Source: Oryzias latipes
Taxonomy: Eukaryota > Chordata > Actinopteri > Beloniformes > Adrianichthyidae
Direction of reading: 5' to 3'
Length of the DNA: 64,000 nucleotides
NCBI RefSeq assembly: GCF_002234675.1
Contig: NC_019859.2
Coordinates: forward strand, 27,337,973 to 27,401,972
The notes beneath the pieces were generated by a model. It was not told the DNA's origin. It was given only the letters and a program-made list of their open reading frames with translations, and did no database searches. The position numbers were made by a program, and so were the translations under genes. Positions 35,314 to 47,294 of this stretch are shown piece by piece. Every line of letters starts with the position of its first letter. Position 1 is the stretch's first letter.

Positions 35314-38300
35314 CGTTCCTCCAGCTTTGTCCATGGTTCAAGGCTTTAAGCATGTTTCTCCTCTTAATGAGCTTTTTTACAGCTAATTTCACAAAAAATT
35401 AGGACTTTTGGAAATTGGCTGGATCTGGGCCAGTTTGTATTTACACAGTAAGTGAACCAAACCATACCAAGTCGGTATGAAAGCAGAGCTAGACTACCTG
35501 TTTAGACAAGACTGTTTGCGGGTTTGGTCCACATGAGATTGGGTTCACTCATGCTCGAGGCCAAGACAAATGAAAGAAACTATCTCAGGTCCATTAAAAA
35601 AAAAAAAAAAGTAAAACAACAGAGGCTGGTGTGAATAAAAAATCAATGTGCATGCTGCAGTCAAATGCATAACATTAGAAAGAACTGTAATAATGGTTTG
35701 TGGAAAGTTTTCAATAGGTATTTTTTAGCGTTGGGAAGATTCATAGACATTGACTATGAAATTCCGCAAATTGGGTTTGCGATAATACAGTGATCCCTTG
35801 ATTATCGCGGGGGTTACGTTTCAAATAGAACCCGTGATAAGCGAAACCCGTGAAGTAGAAACCTTTATTTTTTTACAATTATTATACAATGAAATTCACT
35901 ATTATACATTGAAAAGAAAGAACAAACCATTTAACAGGCTAAATCAATTGTTTTTTTAACAAATAAAAGTACTTTAGAAACGTTTTTTCAACAAATAACT
36001 TCTGTAGTGTGCTGTCAAATAATAATTTCAATCATCGATAAGAACAGAAGGCTTTAAATTGCGGAGATTAGCCCCGCCCACCGCGACCCGAGTGGATTAA
36101 ACGGAGGAAAATTTAAAATGATTATGAAAAAAATAAAAAAGTACAGTGGGACAGATAGTGACACCGGTCTTCTTTTTCACTGCTCTTCATACTGAGCCGC
36201 TGCATCCTGTGCAGCGTTTTTTCCTTCTGAAGCCCGCGGTGCAGCTGCAGGTGTGTTTGTTCGGGAGAGGAACATAGTGATAGGCAGTTGTTGTCGCTCT
36301 TTTTTCTTCTTTGCTAAAGATCCTTATACACCGACATGCCACCATCGATTATGTTGGAGAACTGTAATGAACGGCTCATCAAAGGGTCCCATTCTTGAGC
36401 TACTCGCTGAGTGACTTTTTAGCCAATCAGAATGCAGAACACAATGCACAATCCAAATCCGTGAAGTAGCGAAACCGTGAAAAGTAAACCGTGATATAGC
36501 AAGGGATCACTGTACATTTGCCTAATGGAAACAAGATACCGTATTTTCACAAACATAGGGCGCCCTGGATTATAGGGCACAGCATCAGTTATGGGTGCTT
36601 TTTCTGTATTTAACCCTTGTACTATCTTAGATGACCCCACCCTTACATTGACGTGTTCTACCTACCATGACAAAGGTGGATAAAGGTGGAAAGATTTCAT
36701 GTAATCCATGGACACCAGTGAGGTTCACAAATCATTGAAGAAAAAAGGTTCAGCGCACTGTCTAGTGGGTCTAGATGACCCAACTCCCAATGTTAAAATG
36801 CCTAGGATAGCACAAGGGTTACGACATAGAAAAGGTGCACCAGGTTTCAAGGCGAGGGCACGTTAATATATACCAGTAGAACATGCATGCTAGTGTGTGT
36901 TTGAAAAAGGCAGCGGGGGCAAAACTGAGTTGGTTTGTATTTATTTTTTCACTATCAATCAGCATCCAAGAATCCATCAAAATCCTCATCTTCTGTATCT
37001 GAGATAAACAGCTGGGCTAAATTTCTATCAAACACCCCAGGTTCCCTTTCGTCATTGTCAGTGTCCGTCTGGTTGCCATGTGGCCCCTAATGAATGATGA
37101 TGCCGGCTTTTGCAAAAGCTTGAAGAACAGTGAAAGCAGACGCATTAGCCCAAGCATCTACAATCCATTCACAAACTGTGGTGTAACTCTGCCTTCCAGT
37201 CTCAGTAAAACTGTGTTCGCCATCCGTCATCTAATCTTGAATTCTCTCGATGCTGCTTGATTCACATTTTCCTCCGCGTAGCTGATATAGCTTGCATTTT
37301 AAACTGTGCTTCATAATTGTGTCTCTTTGCATTTTCAGGGTTTCCAAAATGATGTTGTTCTGCATAATGAGCATACCTGCACTTTGTACTATTTGGGGGG
37401 GGGGGGGGGGGGGGGGTCTTCTTTCATGTCCACACTTCTTTCCTTATCGTTTTACCGTTCTCATGCTATCCTCTCCTACATCCTCTTTACTGAAGTCACG
37501 GAACAACACATAAGGTATATCGCACCATAGGGCGCACCGTACATTTTGGAGAAAATTTACGACTTCCAAGTGCGCCTTATATTTGTGAAAATATGGTAAA
37601 TAAAATAAAAACTCACATTTATCAAAAAAAGTTTTTGCATTTGGAGGTGGTTTTTGAGGCGTATCGAAATTGACATATTTCGCAAAACTGGAATGGAAAC
37701 AGTTTTCGAATTAAAAAGGTTGCGTGACCAACAACCAGATGGCAATGCAGTTCTTGGTAGTAAAGAAGAAAAAGAGCAAAGCAGGTCTAGAAGTTTCTCC
37801 AGGATATCCAGAAGGGTGGCTCCGGAAAAACAGTGAGTGGCCATGTTAAAAAAAGCAGACCTTCCTTATTATGGAGTCCTTGATTATTGCCATTGTCTGG
37901 GCAAACGGGAGGAGGAGACGCAGGTGTGGGTGCTGTGCTGACAGGTGGGGCAGCAGCATTGTCTTGCAGCCTGTGGGCATCTCTGATGGTGGCGAGGCAC
38001 GAGCACCACTGGAGTGGAAACGGACAGCTTCTTTCAGACTTCGATGGCAGGAGGAAGATGTTGCTGACCGGGAGGATGAAGGGAGCGCCAGCCGGCGACA
38101 CTAGTCTGATCTTAAAGAGGCTTTAGCGGTGAGCCTCGGACCACGAGCCAGGTTGCTGCCTGCAGCTGTCCTTTTGTGTTCTACAGGGATTTCCATGGCG
38201 TCTCTCCAAAGAGCGGGGAAATCGACAATGGCCCAGGTCCAGAGGAGTGTGCCGCCATGATCGCTGTGGAAGGAGTGCGAGAATCAGCAGCCAGACTTAC

Positions 38301-41300
38301 AAAGTAGTTAGACCCAGGACAGGAGGCTTTTGGGCCTCATCAAAACTTCTTCTGGGCATCCGGACATCCACTTTTTCTTCTACCGATCTTTGTTTTGGAG
38401 TTGAAAATCAAGAAGGCCGTGGGCTGATGGAAGGGTCCCATGGAGCTGTGTCCTGGAGCGCGGCGCTAAGAGAGGTTAGCCGCTTAGACTTGGAGAAGAA
38501 GACACCCATAAACTTGGACAGGAGAGCTTCCTTCATTTCCAGTTCAGCTTTTCAAACATTATATGTCTTCTATGAGGTCAGTAATAATTCCAGTAGCTTT
38601 ACCCAGAAGTTGGTTGAATTTTTTTTTTGTATGTGCTGCTGTTCCTCTGTCTAGCATTTGTCTGAGTGACTGACTATTAAACTTGGGATTAATGATGATG
38701 ATGATACAATTTATACACAGTCTAAAACGACCAAAAAGGCATTTGGACTTTTTCTTTTTTAAAAGTCATGTCCATTGACTGTTTTTATTTCTGGGCCCCT
38801 CCCTCGCCCGCTGCCAAGGCCGCTTCAGCAGGCTGCAGAGTCTGAGGAACTGGTTCCAGTCTGAACAAGTTTTTTTTTTTTTAATTGTCAATTTTAACCC
38901 GTTCTGAAACAATACATCTTTTTACAAAGTTGAGTTACTTCACTAACTAAAGGATACACCAAAGCTTTGGGAAGCTGTTTCTACAACCAACAATCCACCT
39001 ACCTATTTTAACATGGCACTTTTTAACATTCAGTCTTTGTCCAACAAAACCTTTATCATGAATGATTTTATTTCAGATTAGAACAGCGATGGTCTCTTTT
39101 AATGGAAACATTGCTAAGCACGGATGCATTTACTGTTCTCACAGAGCCCCTCCACACACACACACCACCGAATTTTAGATTTAGGGAGGGCAAAAAGGGT
39201 GGTGCTACTGCATCTATAGTGCCCAACTTCTTTGCAGTAAAGCAAATTTCCTTAGATCAGTACCCCAGCTTTGAACACCATGTTTTTGTTTTAACTGCCC
39301 TCCAATTTTATGCATCACAGTATATAGACCACCAAAACTTTGATCTGTTTTTATTGAGGAGTTTTCTGAGTTCTTGGCCTCAATTGATACCTGCTTGATT
39401 GCGATTTTTATAACTGGTGATTTTAATAACTGGTGATTTTAACCTCCAGATTGACAGGCAGTCAGACTAAACAGGAAAATCCAGTCTCGATTCAAGTGCT
39501 CCACTAAAATCTAACAATATAAGTATCAAACCCACACCCCCTTGGAGAACTGAGGATATTAAACAATTGAAGAGACAATGTAGATCCGCTGACAGACATT
39601 GGAAAAACACAAGCTTGTAATAAACTATCAACAAAACCAAAACAGACTAAAGCTAAATAATGAAACAGTAAAACAGACCAGGAACTCATACAAATATTAT
39701 CAAATATAATTTTTGAATATAATAAAAAAAAAATCCAATTTTTGTTTAACTCTGACTTTAACAAAAATACAATGCCAGCCACCGTCTCATTGTGTGAGGA
39801 CCCCGTTGACCACTTCAGGGGCGAGTTCAATTCTGTCCGATCTACCATCATCAATGAACTAAAAAGTATTTTTATGGAAAATGATGGTTTGATTTTACCT
39901 GAGGAAGCACTGGACACTTTTTTTAACACATGTATTTGTGCTTTTCCATCAGCAAAACTATTTCTGTGCCCACCCTGTTTCCCTATGTTTATCTGCATCG
40001 ATTGGGAGGTGTGAGAGGGGGTTTAAGGTTGTGTGCAGCTCGGGGAGGGGGGGTTATTATTATTATTATTGCTTTTTTTTAAATTATCGTTCTTCTTTTA
40101 TGTTATCTATTTTTTTGTGGACAGCACTTTGCATTACTTTCTATATGAAAAGTTTGAAGATTGATTGATGATTGAACTGGCTGCCTTGGGCACTGCCCGG
40201 CAGGAGCCACTAGAGGTCCCACAGCCTCACACAGCTCATCAAACGTTGAGCGTGTCATGTGGAATTATTAAAGCCACAGCTCCTCTGAGAAATCACCAAC
40301 CACGATTTCTCAAAATCGCTTCATCCATAGCCGCTCCCACATGTAGGGAGCTTACCGCTCCATGACCTGAAAAAGACGCAGACGTTTCCTTTTCTTCACA
40401 TCCGTCACCGTGTTTTTGAATGACTTATCGCATGAGTTGGTTTGTGTTTTTTCACATAATCTTGATTCAATGGAAACAGTGTAATTGTGTTTTTTTCAAC
40501 ATTTCTAGAATTTTGATTAAGTTTTGCCCATACGTGTAAAAGAAACGGAGCTAGTGAAACTGTTATAGGTGATTGCAATAGTATCTTTTGACTACTGTTA
40601 CTCTTCAACAGAGTAATTAACATTATTCTAGCAGGAGCCGACCAGCCTTGCGCTGAATTTCCCAGTAGGGACACTGTAGCACGCAATAAACCAAAATCAA
40701 CTGATTCTGTCGCGGTGAACAGCGGCTAACGTAAGGTGTCCCATGACAGCAAAAAGTCGATATGAAAAGCTGTTTTTCTCCGCATCAGAATCAACTGATT
40801 CATGTTGATCAGATAAACGAAGAGTCGAAAAGCGTTTGTGTATTATTTGGGTGTCGCCTGTGACATCTCCGGTGTTAACGGGTTAAATGAGCCTTTTTTC
40901 AAATTCCTTTTTTCACTAACCTTGTTTTTGTCTTGGAATATGGTTCGGGAATTCAGTTTCGTAAATCCTTGACTATGTTTTATTTTTTTAATTTAAGCCT
41001 ACACTAAATTATCAAATCAAATCAAACTTTATTTATAAAGCACTTTTCATATAAAAATATAACAAAGTGCTTTACATTAAAACACAACAAAATATAAAAA
41101 CAAGCATTGACGATTTAAAAATAAATAAAATAAAAATAAATAAATAAATTATAATCATTTTTTTATCTACCTGTCTCACTGAAGAAACAAGTGACAATGT
41201 CTCATCTTTGTCTTGAATGCTCGCCACCTCCCAAACTTCTCCTGTGGCGGTCCTTCTTAGCTTCACCTGCGGAAGTAAAGAAATAAAATAAAATAAATAA

Positions 41301-42571
41301 ATTATATATATATATATCTCTCGCGAGGGTACAACTTCAACAACATTTGTCAAAAGGAATTCCTCTATGAATGAAAACTAGATTACTTTTTTCCTCCCCC
41401 TGATCATTTTGGGGAAGTTTCAGCTTGCAGGTTGCGTTCAGAATTTCATGGGAAAAATACTCAGATTTGACCCCAGATTTCTCACCTTGATAGAAATCTC
41501 TGTGGTGCCCATCATCTGCTTCATCTTGGCCAAATTCTTGATCCCAGCCCTGCAAATTGAATGCGTCCTCTCTTTGTTTTTTCCCTCTAACATTTGACCT
41601 TTGCCTTGACCTTGTTCTTGGTGTGGTGAAACTGCTCCATACTCCATCACCTTGCAGTTTGCCCCTTCTTCTCTTCTTTCCACCTGGATGTTGTCCTCAT
41701 ACTCGGGTAACTGTTGGGAACAGCCTTGTTCCTGTGAGCTCTGGAGGCCAGAACCACCAGCGAGTGAAACTGAAAATGTGTCTGTTTCACACGACAAAGC
41801 AGAGAACTGTTTGTGGTTTGTGGACTGCCCTACTTCAGATTCTCCATCACTTGTGTTGATTGGAGGCGGATTGAGGATCATTAGATTATCCACCGGCGCA
41901 TTTTCACACTGCGACAGTGAAGAAAAACTCACAACAAATGGGACCTGAGCCGTTTTCTTGTCGAGGAGCACAACTGTTTGGGTACCAACAGAGGCACAGC
42001 TCTTTTTCTCTGGAGCATTACGTTTATTTACAGCCATTTCCACTTGAACTTGTACATCCTGCATTTTCAGGCTTCTGTATGTCTCTTTGTAGCTTGGAGT
42101 GCTCTGCCAGTTAACTCCATCTTTACAACCTTCTACAAGATTTGAGAATCCAAACAGGCTGGCTGCCGCCAACAACTCGCTCTTCTCCTCATTTTCCTTA
42201 ACTTCCAGCTCCCCTGAATACATAAGACCAACAAGCTTCAGTAAGATGTGAGCTGTAACTGTATGGAGCTTTAACAGGCGTTTCTGTCCGGATGGAGGAG
42301 ATGGAGAAGAAGACAATCTCTGGGAAAAATAGGGGCTAAGAGCTGCTAGGATGCAACTGTGAGTTGGGACCGAGATACCTTAGTGAGGACAGTTCAAAGA
42401 AAATGAATTGGTTATAAGTTAAAATAATAATAATAAAAATTTAAACAAAATCCTTTTTGGGTTCTCACCCTCAGTTTGCAGAAGAGTGTCACAGAACTGG
42501 GCACTGTTCTGCTGCTTCTGCAGCTCTTCGAGGAGCTGCATGTCATAGTTGGGCCAATAGTACCTCTGCAT
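28371..42571 (-). CDS. btbd18: BTBD18-like BTB domain nuclear protein
   Basis: BTB/POZ protein. Mouse BTBD18 is known as a germ-cell nuclear factor that promotes transcription elongation at piRNA loci. Coding exons: 42571-42469, 42378-41486, 41266-41171, 33757-33292, 31957-30305 and 28681-28371, all GT-AG and in phase, 1173 residues in total. The N terminus (residues about 15-130) is a BTB fold: FCDTLLQTEG, then HSCILAALSPYFSQRL, then LVGLMYSGELEV and LLAAASLFGFSNLVE. The third exon (VKLRRTATGEVWEV) matches a conserved block of mammalian BTBD18. The 1653-nt fifth coding exon is low-complexity and strongly basic (RKKRRRRRQ, PKKKTPR), as in nuclear localisation signals. The C terminus is acidic with EEEEDIDVV, like the mammalian tail. 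The protein is longer than human (about 700 residues). The start at 42571 follows an acceptor (CTTAG|ACATG), so a 5' UTR exon probably lies upstream. Confidence 0.87.
29049..29741. mobile_element. 693-bp TTAA-flanked MITE
   Basis: The left end ggcccgtacacaccgggac and right end gtcccgatgtgtacgggcc are inverted repeats. TTAA lies immediately outside at 29045-29048 and 29742-29745. The next inner bases (tattcgcca and ggcgaaaat) keep the symmetry. It sits in the last btbd18 intron, has no transposase, and fits a Kolobok/piggyBac-like target preference. Confidence 0.8.
32062..32792 (+). pseudogene. Tc1-like transposase relic and 3' terminal repeat
   Basis: Translation shows VKHGGGSIMLWGC, a hallmark of Tc1-like transposases. 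Degraded sequence for the third catalytic acidic block follows (gaataaacccagttgagcat). It ends with the terminal repeat ggggtctgaatactttctg. Only the 3' half is present. It lies in a btbd18 intron. Confidence 0.85.
32868..33010. mobile_element. Terminal fragment of a second Tc1-like family
   Basis: tttgtctctcatagttgagg, tacaattggtaactgact, then actttttttgtcccactgta. The same end, more decayed, is at about 15400-15500. Confidence 0.6.
35253..35312. repeat. Compound (GT)(AT)(AC) microsatellite
   Basis: GT units run into about 40 bases of AT and then AC units, so the whole tract is self-complementary. Confidence 0.95.
35788..36512. mobile_element. pogo/Tigger-like MITE, 725 bp
   Basis: Termini cagtgatcccttgattatcg and the inverse gcaagggatcactg are flanked by TA on both sides. 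Inner repeats gtgaagtag and gaaaccgtga are symmetric as well. No transposase is seen. Confidence 0.8.
36538..37597. mobile_element. Inverted-repeat DNA element with a nested MITE
   Basis: The left end ataccgtattttcacaaac and right end gtttgtgaaaatatggta type sequence (37578-37597) are inverted, followed inward by gggcgccctgga and tagggcgcaccgt blocks. The interior 36820-37520 shows no intact frame. It includes a G22 run at 37395-37416. A TTAA-type MITE interrupts it at 36614-36818. Confidence 0.7.
36614..36818 (-). mobile_element. TTAA-type MITE, copy C, nested
   Basis: 205 bp and very close in sequence to copy B. Termini cccttgtactatcttag and taggatagcacaaggg. TTAA on the left, TTAC on the right. 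Confidence 0.85.
37600..38990. other. btbd18 intron segment of unknown origin
   Basis: 37640-38560 has several short + strand frames (for example KTGMETVFELKRLRDQQPDG) and unusually high GC for an intron. None matches a family I recognise, and the frames are broken. It may be an old transposon body or exon-derived material. Confidence 0.25.
39010..40175 (+). pseudogene. L2/Rex1-type LINE relic with (ATTG) tail
   Basis: Fragments MALFNIQSLSNKTFIMNDF, EPLHTHTPPNFRFREGKKGG, then ITGDFNLQID and an endonuclease-RT linker (IKQLKRQCRSADRHWK in the frame at 39550). The 3' end is an agcactttgcat motif with a tail of gattgattgatgattga. It is full of stops. A short tandem duplication (ataactggtgattttaa twice) lies at 39405-39440. 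Confidence 0.7.
40710..40890. repeat. Dispersed repeat, partner of 3990-4260
   Basis: Shares the ctccgcatcagaatcaactg block and the ggtgttaacgggttaa end with the earlier copy. No coding capacity. Confidence 0.5.
41015..41160 (-). repeat. LINE/SINE-tail repeat beside a btbd18 exon
   Basis: caaatcaaatcaaacttta, taaagcacttttcatata and acaaagtgctttacatt, a common fish 3'-tail sequence in reverse orientation. It ends 11 bases from the donor of the btbd18 exon 41266-41171. Confidence 0.55.
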
Positions 42572-42639
42572 GTCTAAGCAGGAAGTGAGGGAAGACAGTT
42601 TGAAAGAAGCACTAAAGTGTACATTTGAAATGATGACAG

Positions 42640-43430
42640 CCATGAGAAGTCACCAAAAAACTTGAGGCTGAACAGTTTTAGAGCCAGTGAGCCTGTAAGG
42701 AGAACACAACTCAAGTCTCTTTTTATACAGGACTGAATGTTGGGTAAATATTGAATACAAAATAAAACATGGCCACATGCATTTGTTGCCGTGTAAAAAG
42801 ACTATGACAAAGTTCACACGTATACACACTGACCTTGAGAAAAAAGGTGGGGAAACACTCATTTAAAAAGGGATGGCACACTGACTTAAGATAAATAACC
42901 CTTCCTAGAACAAAATAACCCTTTTATCAAACTTCAAAAAAGTAAACAACTTTCAAAATGACTAAGTTGTTACAAATACATAATGAGCATTATTAACGAT
43001 TAAATGTTTATTTGCCCTGCAAGGCATTCTGCGGAGAATGACGCGTCATGTGACTGCTCTGTTGTGCAAGTTTAACTCCATTATAATATCAATGAATTAT
43101 ATTTCATTGCTTTGATAAAATTAAAGAAATGTAATAAAGAAATCCGATTTTTGATGTTATTTTTATTTTGAGGATTCGAAAAAAAAAATAAAAAATAGAA
43201 CGTGCATGCCCCATGACGGTCGGCCTGCTGTTGAATGACAGAACAGCTTCATGCATTTGGAGACTTTCATTCAGCTCGTTTAGGTGGTTTGTCACAGTCA
43301 TTTCCACCAAAGTGCAGCTTTTCGAGCCACTCAGGATCTTCCAGTTGCGGGTAGTTCAACAAAGGTCTTTGCTTTTCAGGAATGTTTTCACGTGTTCTAA
43401 ACAGACGGCAAAGTGAGGCAAAACGTCACC
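42640..43430. other. Region upstream of btbd18 start
   Basis: No recognisable repeat or coding frame. The acceptor at 42574-42576 implies a btbd18 5' UTR exon somewhere here, but no single donor stands out. Confidence 0.3.
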
Positions 43431-43435
43431 CCTGG

Positions 43436-44821
43436 GGGGTATTTCAGGAAGCATGTTTAAACTAGCCTGACTTTAAGCCTGAACTCTGGCTAAAATCCAC
43501 CTGAACTTGCTTACTCTGGGTATGTCGGCCCAAAAGACCGGATATGAGTTGGCGTAATTACGCTCGACTTGGTAACCCTGGGTTAATGCTCGTGCACAGC
43601 AAGTACATAAAGACATTCTCAATGGATCGCCGAGTCACCTGGAAACGCGTGGAGAAAAAAAAAAGAAAGCGGGACACTTGAGACGGAAGTGAGACGGAGT
43701 CTGAGATTTTAATGACGGCGGATAAAGATTATAAGTCCATCAAAAAAGTAACACGGCTGCATCATCAAAAAAAAGAGTTTCTGCTTCGAGAAAAATAACA
43801 GACAAAGTTTCTGATCTTGTTTCCATTTTCCTTGTGACGTATATATATATATATAAACTTAAATAAATTTCTTCTATTATTAACAAATAATTTAGTTAAA
43901 TGTTTTCAACCTAACTTCTTATGTCTATAAAACTCAATAATTGTTTATACAACTCAAATTTACGTATTAATCTAACTAAATGTCACATTACTCCATTAAT
44001 CTTTTTTCCATCTTAATTACTTATATTTCTTGAACTCTCATATGTCTAAGTTTGAGCCGGCAGATTTGCTCATTTTTGTAACAATAAAAAGGACGGGAAA
44101 AAATGAACGGAGTGCAAAAATTCATTAAAGAATATTCCAACATTCTCATTACAATGCATGGTGGAAGGGGTGCTAGATAAACTCATCATCCTCTCCTTCA
44201 CTCTCACTCATGGTGCAGAGACGTAAGCATAGTAGGACAAAATAACCCGGCAAAACACAGTAAAATAGCTATACAACTAAACACATTGTCAAAAACCCAC
44301 ACTTAATCCCAAATCTGTCCAGACAGGCAAAGGGAATGATATCCCAGAATCCCTTGCAGTGCCGATCTAACGGCAGCACCAAAGTTACACCTACTTAATT
44401 GAATTAATTTGAATGAAAGGAAAATAATTGTCTGAAAACTACGTGTTATTTTTAAGGTGACCTAAAAAAAAAGATTTATCTTAACTAAAGCAAATAATTG
44501 AGTTGGATCAAAGTAAAAATGTTTATCTTTACAACATCCATCATCATCATCCTCTCATGTTGGAAAAAGTATTATCTGAGCTTCTTCATCCACTAAATCC
44601 TCTTCAAATGGACACGCCATGCTGTTTCACCTCTCTGTAAACAAACTAACCTTCAACTAAACCTGCTCCGCACCAGGTTATGTTCAGAGCATGAGTTGCC
44701 ATGGTAACTTGACCTACCCTGAAACATACCTCCATTTCTGGAACCGAAAGCTGAGGTTATCAACTTCCTTAGCCTCAAATTTATCGTGGGAGCTAGCATA
44801 ACCTGCTTTCTGGAATACCCC
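43436..44821. mobile_element. 1386-bp DNA transposon, non-autonomous (PIF/Harbinger-like candidate)
   Basis: Terminal inverted repeats ggggtatttcaggaagcatg (left) and the inverse of ggggtattccagaaagcagg (right, 44802-44821), with the inner gttatgctagct versus gtttaaactagcc still related. CCTGG occurs on both sides (43431-43435 and 44822-44826) as a likely target duplication. The interior is AT-rich with a tatatatatata stretch at about 43842. No transposase frame survives. Confidence 0.75.
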
Positions 44822-44829
44822 CCTGGACA

Positions 44830-45660
44830 GCCATCGGACTTTGTTGTGTAGCAGGAGAACAAAATATTTCCTTTCAACTTCATCAAGCAATGCACGGAAC
44901 TGACGGTGGTTCGATTTACATCAGCCACCTGCCTAGCGGTCCACTAAAAGTTAAAAAAAATAAAAATAAAAAAAGCCCTGCTGGTAGAAACGTATGTCGC
45001 AGGCTATGACGCAAATTTTCGTTGACAGAAATGTTGAAATGTAATATTGTGGTGGCGGTTGTGCATTTTAGGTCTGTTAGCAGCAGGGGATTGTGGGACG
45101 CTGTCTCCTGATCTTATTAGGGCTCTGCATGAGCGTTTCTGTTTGCCCACGTTTCTTTTCATTTGGCAGTTTTGTTGTTCCACCTTAGTTTATTCTTCCT
45201 GTTATGTTGGTTCTTTATGTTGCACCGTGAGTGTGTAAGGGAGAGAGGTTGATCACCCCTGTGCAAGGTTCAATGTGGTGTGTGTTCAAAGTAAATGGGC
45301 TTCTCTCTGAAACTGTTCGGTGTCGTGCGGTGTACGGGATACAAAGAGTTCTCCAGCGCAGCCAGTTGATTGACAGCTCAACTTTTTTGACAACTTGGCT
45401 CCTGATCTGCCCGCTGCAAGTGACGTAATTCCCGGGCGTTACAATATTTTTCTACACAGTCTTACAGCATTGGAAAACGTTAAGAATGTTTGAGTCTTGT
45501 TTTTTCTCCTACAGAAACCATATTAAAAATGTATATATATTTCTCTACCCCATCTTTTTACATTTTCAAACATTTTTGAAAATGCTCCAGGGAGCCACTA
45601 AGGCAGCGCTAAAGAGCCGCATGCGGCTCCTGAGCCGCGGGTTGCCGACCCCCGCTATAG
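44830..45660. repeat. Intergenic repeat fragments, hAT-like end at 45585-45660
   Basis: 45040-45440 looks like a degraded transposon body (agcaggggattgtgggacgc). 45590-45658 has ggagccactaaggcagcgct, catgcggctcctgagccg and ggttgccgacccc, a typical hAT-family terminal sequence in reverse. No gene. Confidence 0.45.
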
Positions 45661-45781
45661 TGGATGGATCAAATGTGATGAACACATTTCACACACCTAG
45701 ATGCGTGACAGAGAAAATGACTTTAACTTTAAAAAACGTGCGGCCAACAACTAAATCCAGCCTTAGAGGCCCCTAATTTTA

Positions 45782-46569
45782 CACGTGGACAATGCAGCAG
45801 TGTGCATCTTGGCTGCATTTATCATCAACATGAATTCCAATCACTTTTGTGCTGGTCGCATGTTTATATGCAAATAACATCAGCCGGCTTAAGATAAAAC
45901 TTTTCTTTCTTGTTAATTTTTTAACTCAGTTTTACGACGGGGTATAGGGGCCGGATAAATGGAAAAAACAAGTATATGAGAATAAAGTCGCAAAATTATC
46001 GGGGGAAAAAGTCAAACATTTTTACAATGATTAGGTCAAAGCCTAAAATAGCGAGGAAAAAAACTCAAAATGTAACAAGAGTAAAGTCGGAGCCTACAAA
46101 TATGAGAAAAAATGTTAAAAAATGGACAAAAATGAAGTCGTAGGCCTAAAATTTTGAAAATATAGTTCCACTTCAAGTTCAACGAGAATAAAGTTACAAC
46201 TAAAGGCAACAATTCATGCCTGTAAAGTTGTAATTTTATACTTCCAAAAGTGTTTTCCTCCCAGAAAGAAAATGTGCTTTTATTATTTTTTTAACTAAAA
46301 TTTTACATTTTGTCTTAAGTGACTCGACAAAAACTTTCGAACATTTTTTGTTAACGTTTACAGCAGACATTTATATTACCCCCGCCAAATCTTCTTTACT
46401 TTTTTGTAAATGTGCATTATTTTCATAAAATACAACTTCATTTTTAAAAAAATGCTGATGTTATTTTTACGTATTATTAACGTGTCTGTGACCAGCATAA
46501 AAAAAGTGATGGAAATTCATGTTGGTAATATACATGTGGCCAAGATGCACACTGCTGCATTGTCCTCGT
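45782..46569. mobile_element. 788-bp TA-flanked MITE
   Basis: The inverted ends cacgtggacaatgcagcag (left) and ctgctgcattgtcctcgtg (right), with tgtgcatcttggc inside both, are flanked by TA. The interior shows an imperfect periodic pattern of ataaagtcg and aaagtc units at 45980-46200. Confidence 0.8.
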
Positions 46570-46639
46570 GTATTTAAGCAGTATTTAGTAGTTGTTGGTT
46601 GCACGTTTGTAGAAAATTACGTGCAGATAGACACTTTCT

Positions 46640-47290
46640 TTCGGCCAAACTAGCTGCGCCACAGAGATGGACTCGCTATTGATCAGATTTAAGATTACAA
46701 AGCGCGACAGTGAAGGTTGTGAAGCTGAAATTAGGCTAGCTCCGTTACCGCCACCAGCAGTCTGTGAGCGCGCGCCCGAAAAAAAAACTGAGTTTCTGTG
46801 GCTCACCTGTCCGAAAGCTCGCCCAAACATATACAGAGGACAGTTTTTGGCCGCTGCTGCTGACGCCATGTTGAAAATACAACAATTTCAAACTAGTATC
46901 GATTTAATTTACCCAACCTTAAAGTTCGATTTTTTGACTTTCACTGTTTTGTTGTCAAAGGAAGGAAGCACATCATCAGTCACTGAGTCAGTTAGGAGGA
47001 AAACCGGGGCAATTGCTAGCTGGTTAAAAGCAACACATTAACTTAACCATTTAAATACTTAAGTTACTCACCAATTCTTTGTCAGCTTTAAAACTAAAGT
47101 TTTCTTATTCAAACCCTAAAATTCAACTTCATGTCTTACAGACGGAAAAAGTGAATATGGCGAAGTTTGGTAAACGTTCCGCTTCAAGGTCGCTGCAGCG
47201 ACTCCTAGCGGCAGCTCCAGCGCACTGCACGTAGATCTGTAAGTCAATTTTTTTTAAGTCGATTCAACTGCAGAGAAAACACGTCACAAA
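46640..47290. other. Intergenic, beyond the ctnnd1 poly(A) site
   Basis: The 124-codon + strand frame (MDSLLIRFKITKRDSEG) resembles no family I know and has no splice or poly(A) context. CpG content is locally raised at 46760-46870. I do not call a gene. Confidence 0.3.
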
Positions 47291-47294
47291 GGCA

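Noticed and set aside
46667..47041. 124-codon + strand frame between the TA MITE and the ctnnd1 3' end
   Set aside because: No recognisable family, no conserved motif, and overlapping minus frames of similar length. Left as unassigned.
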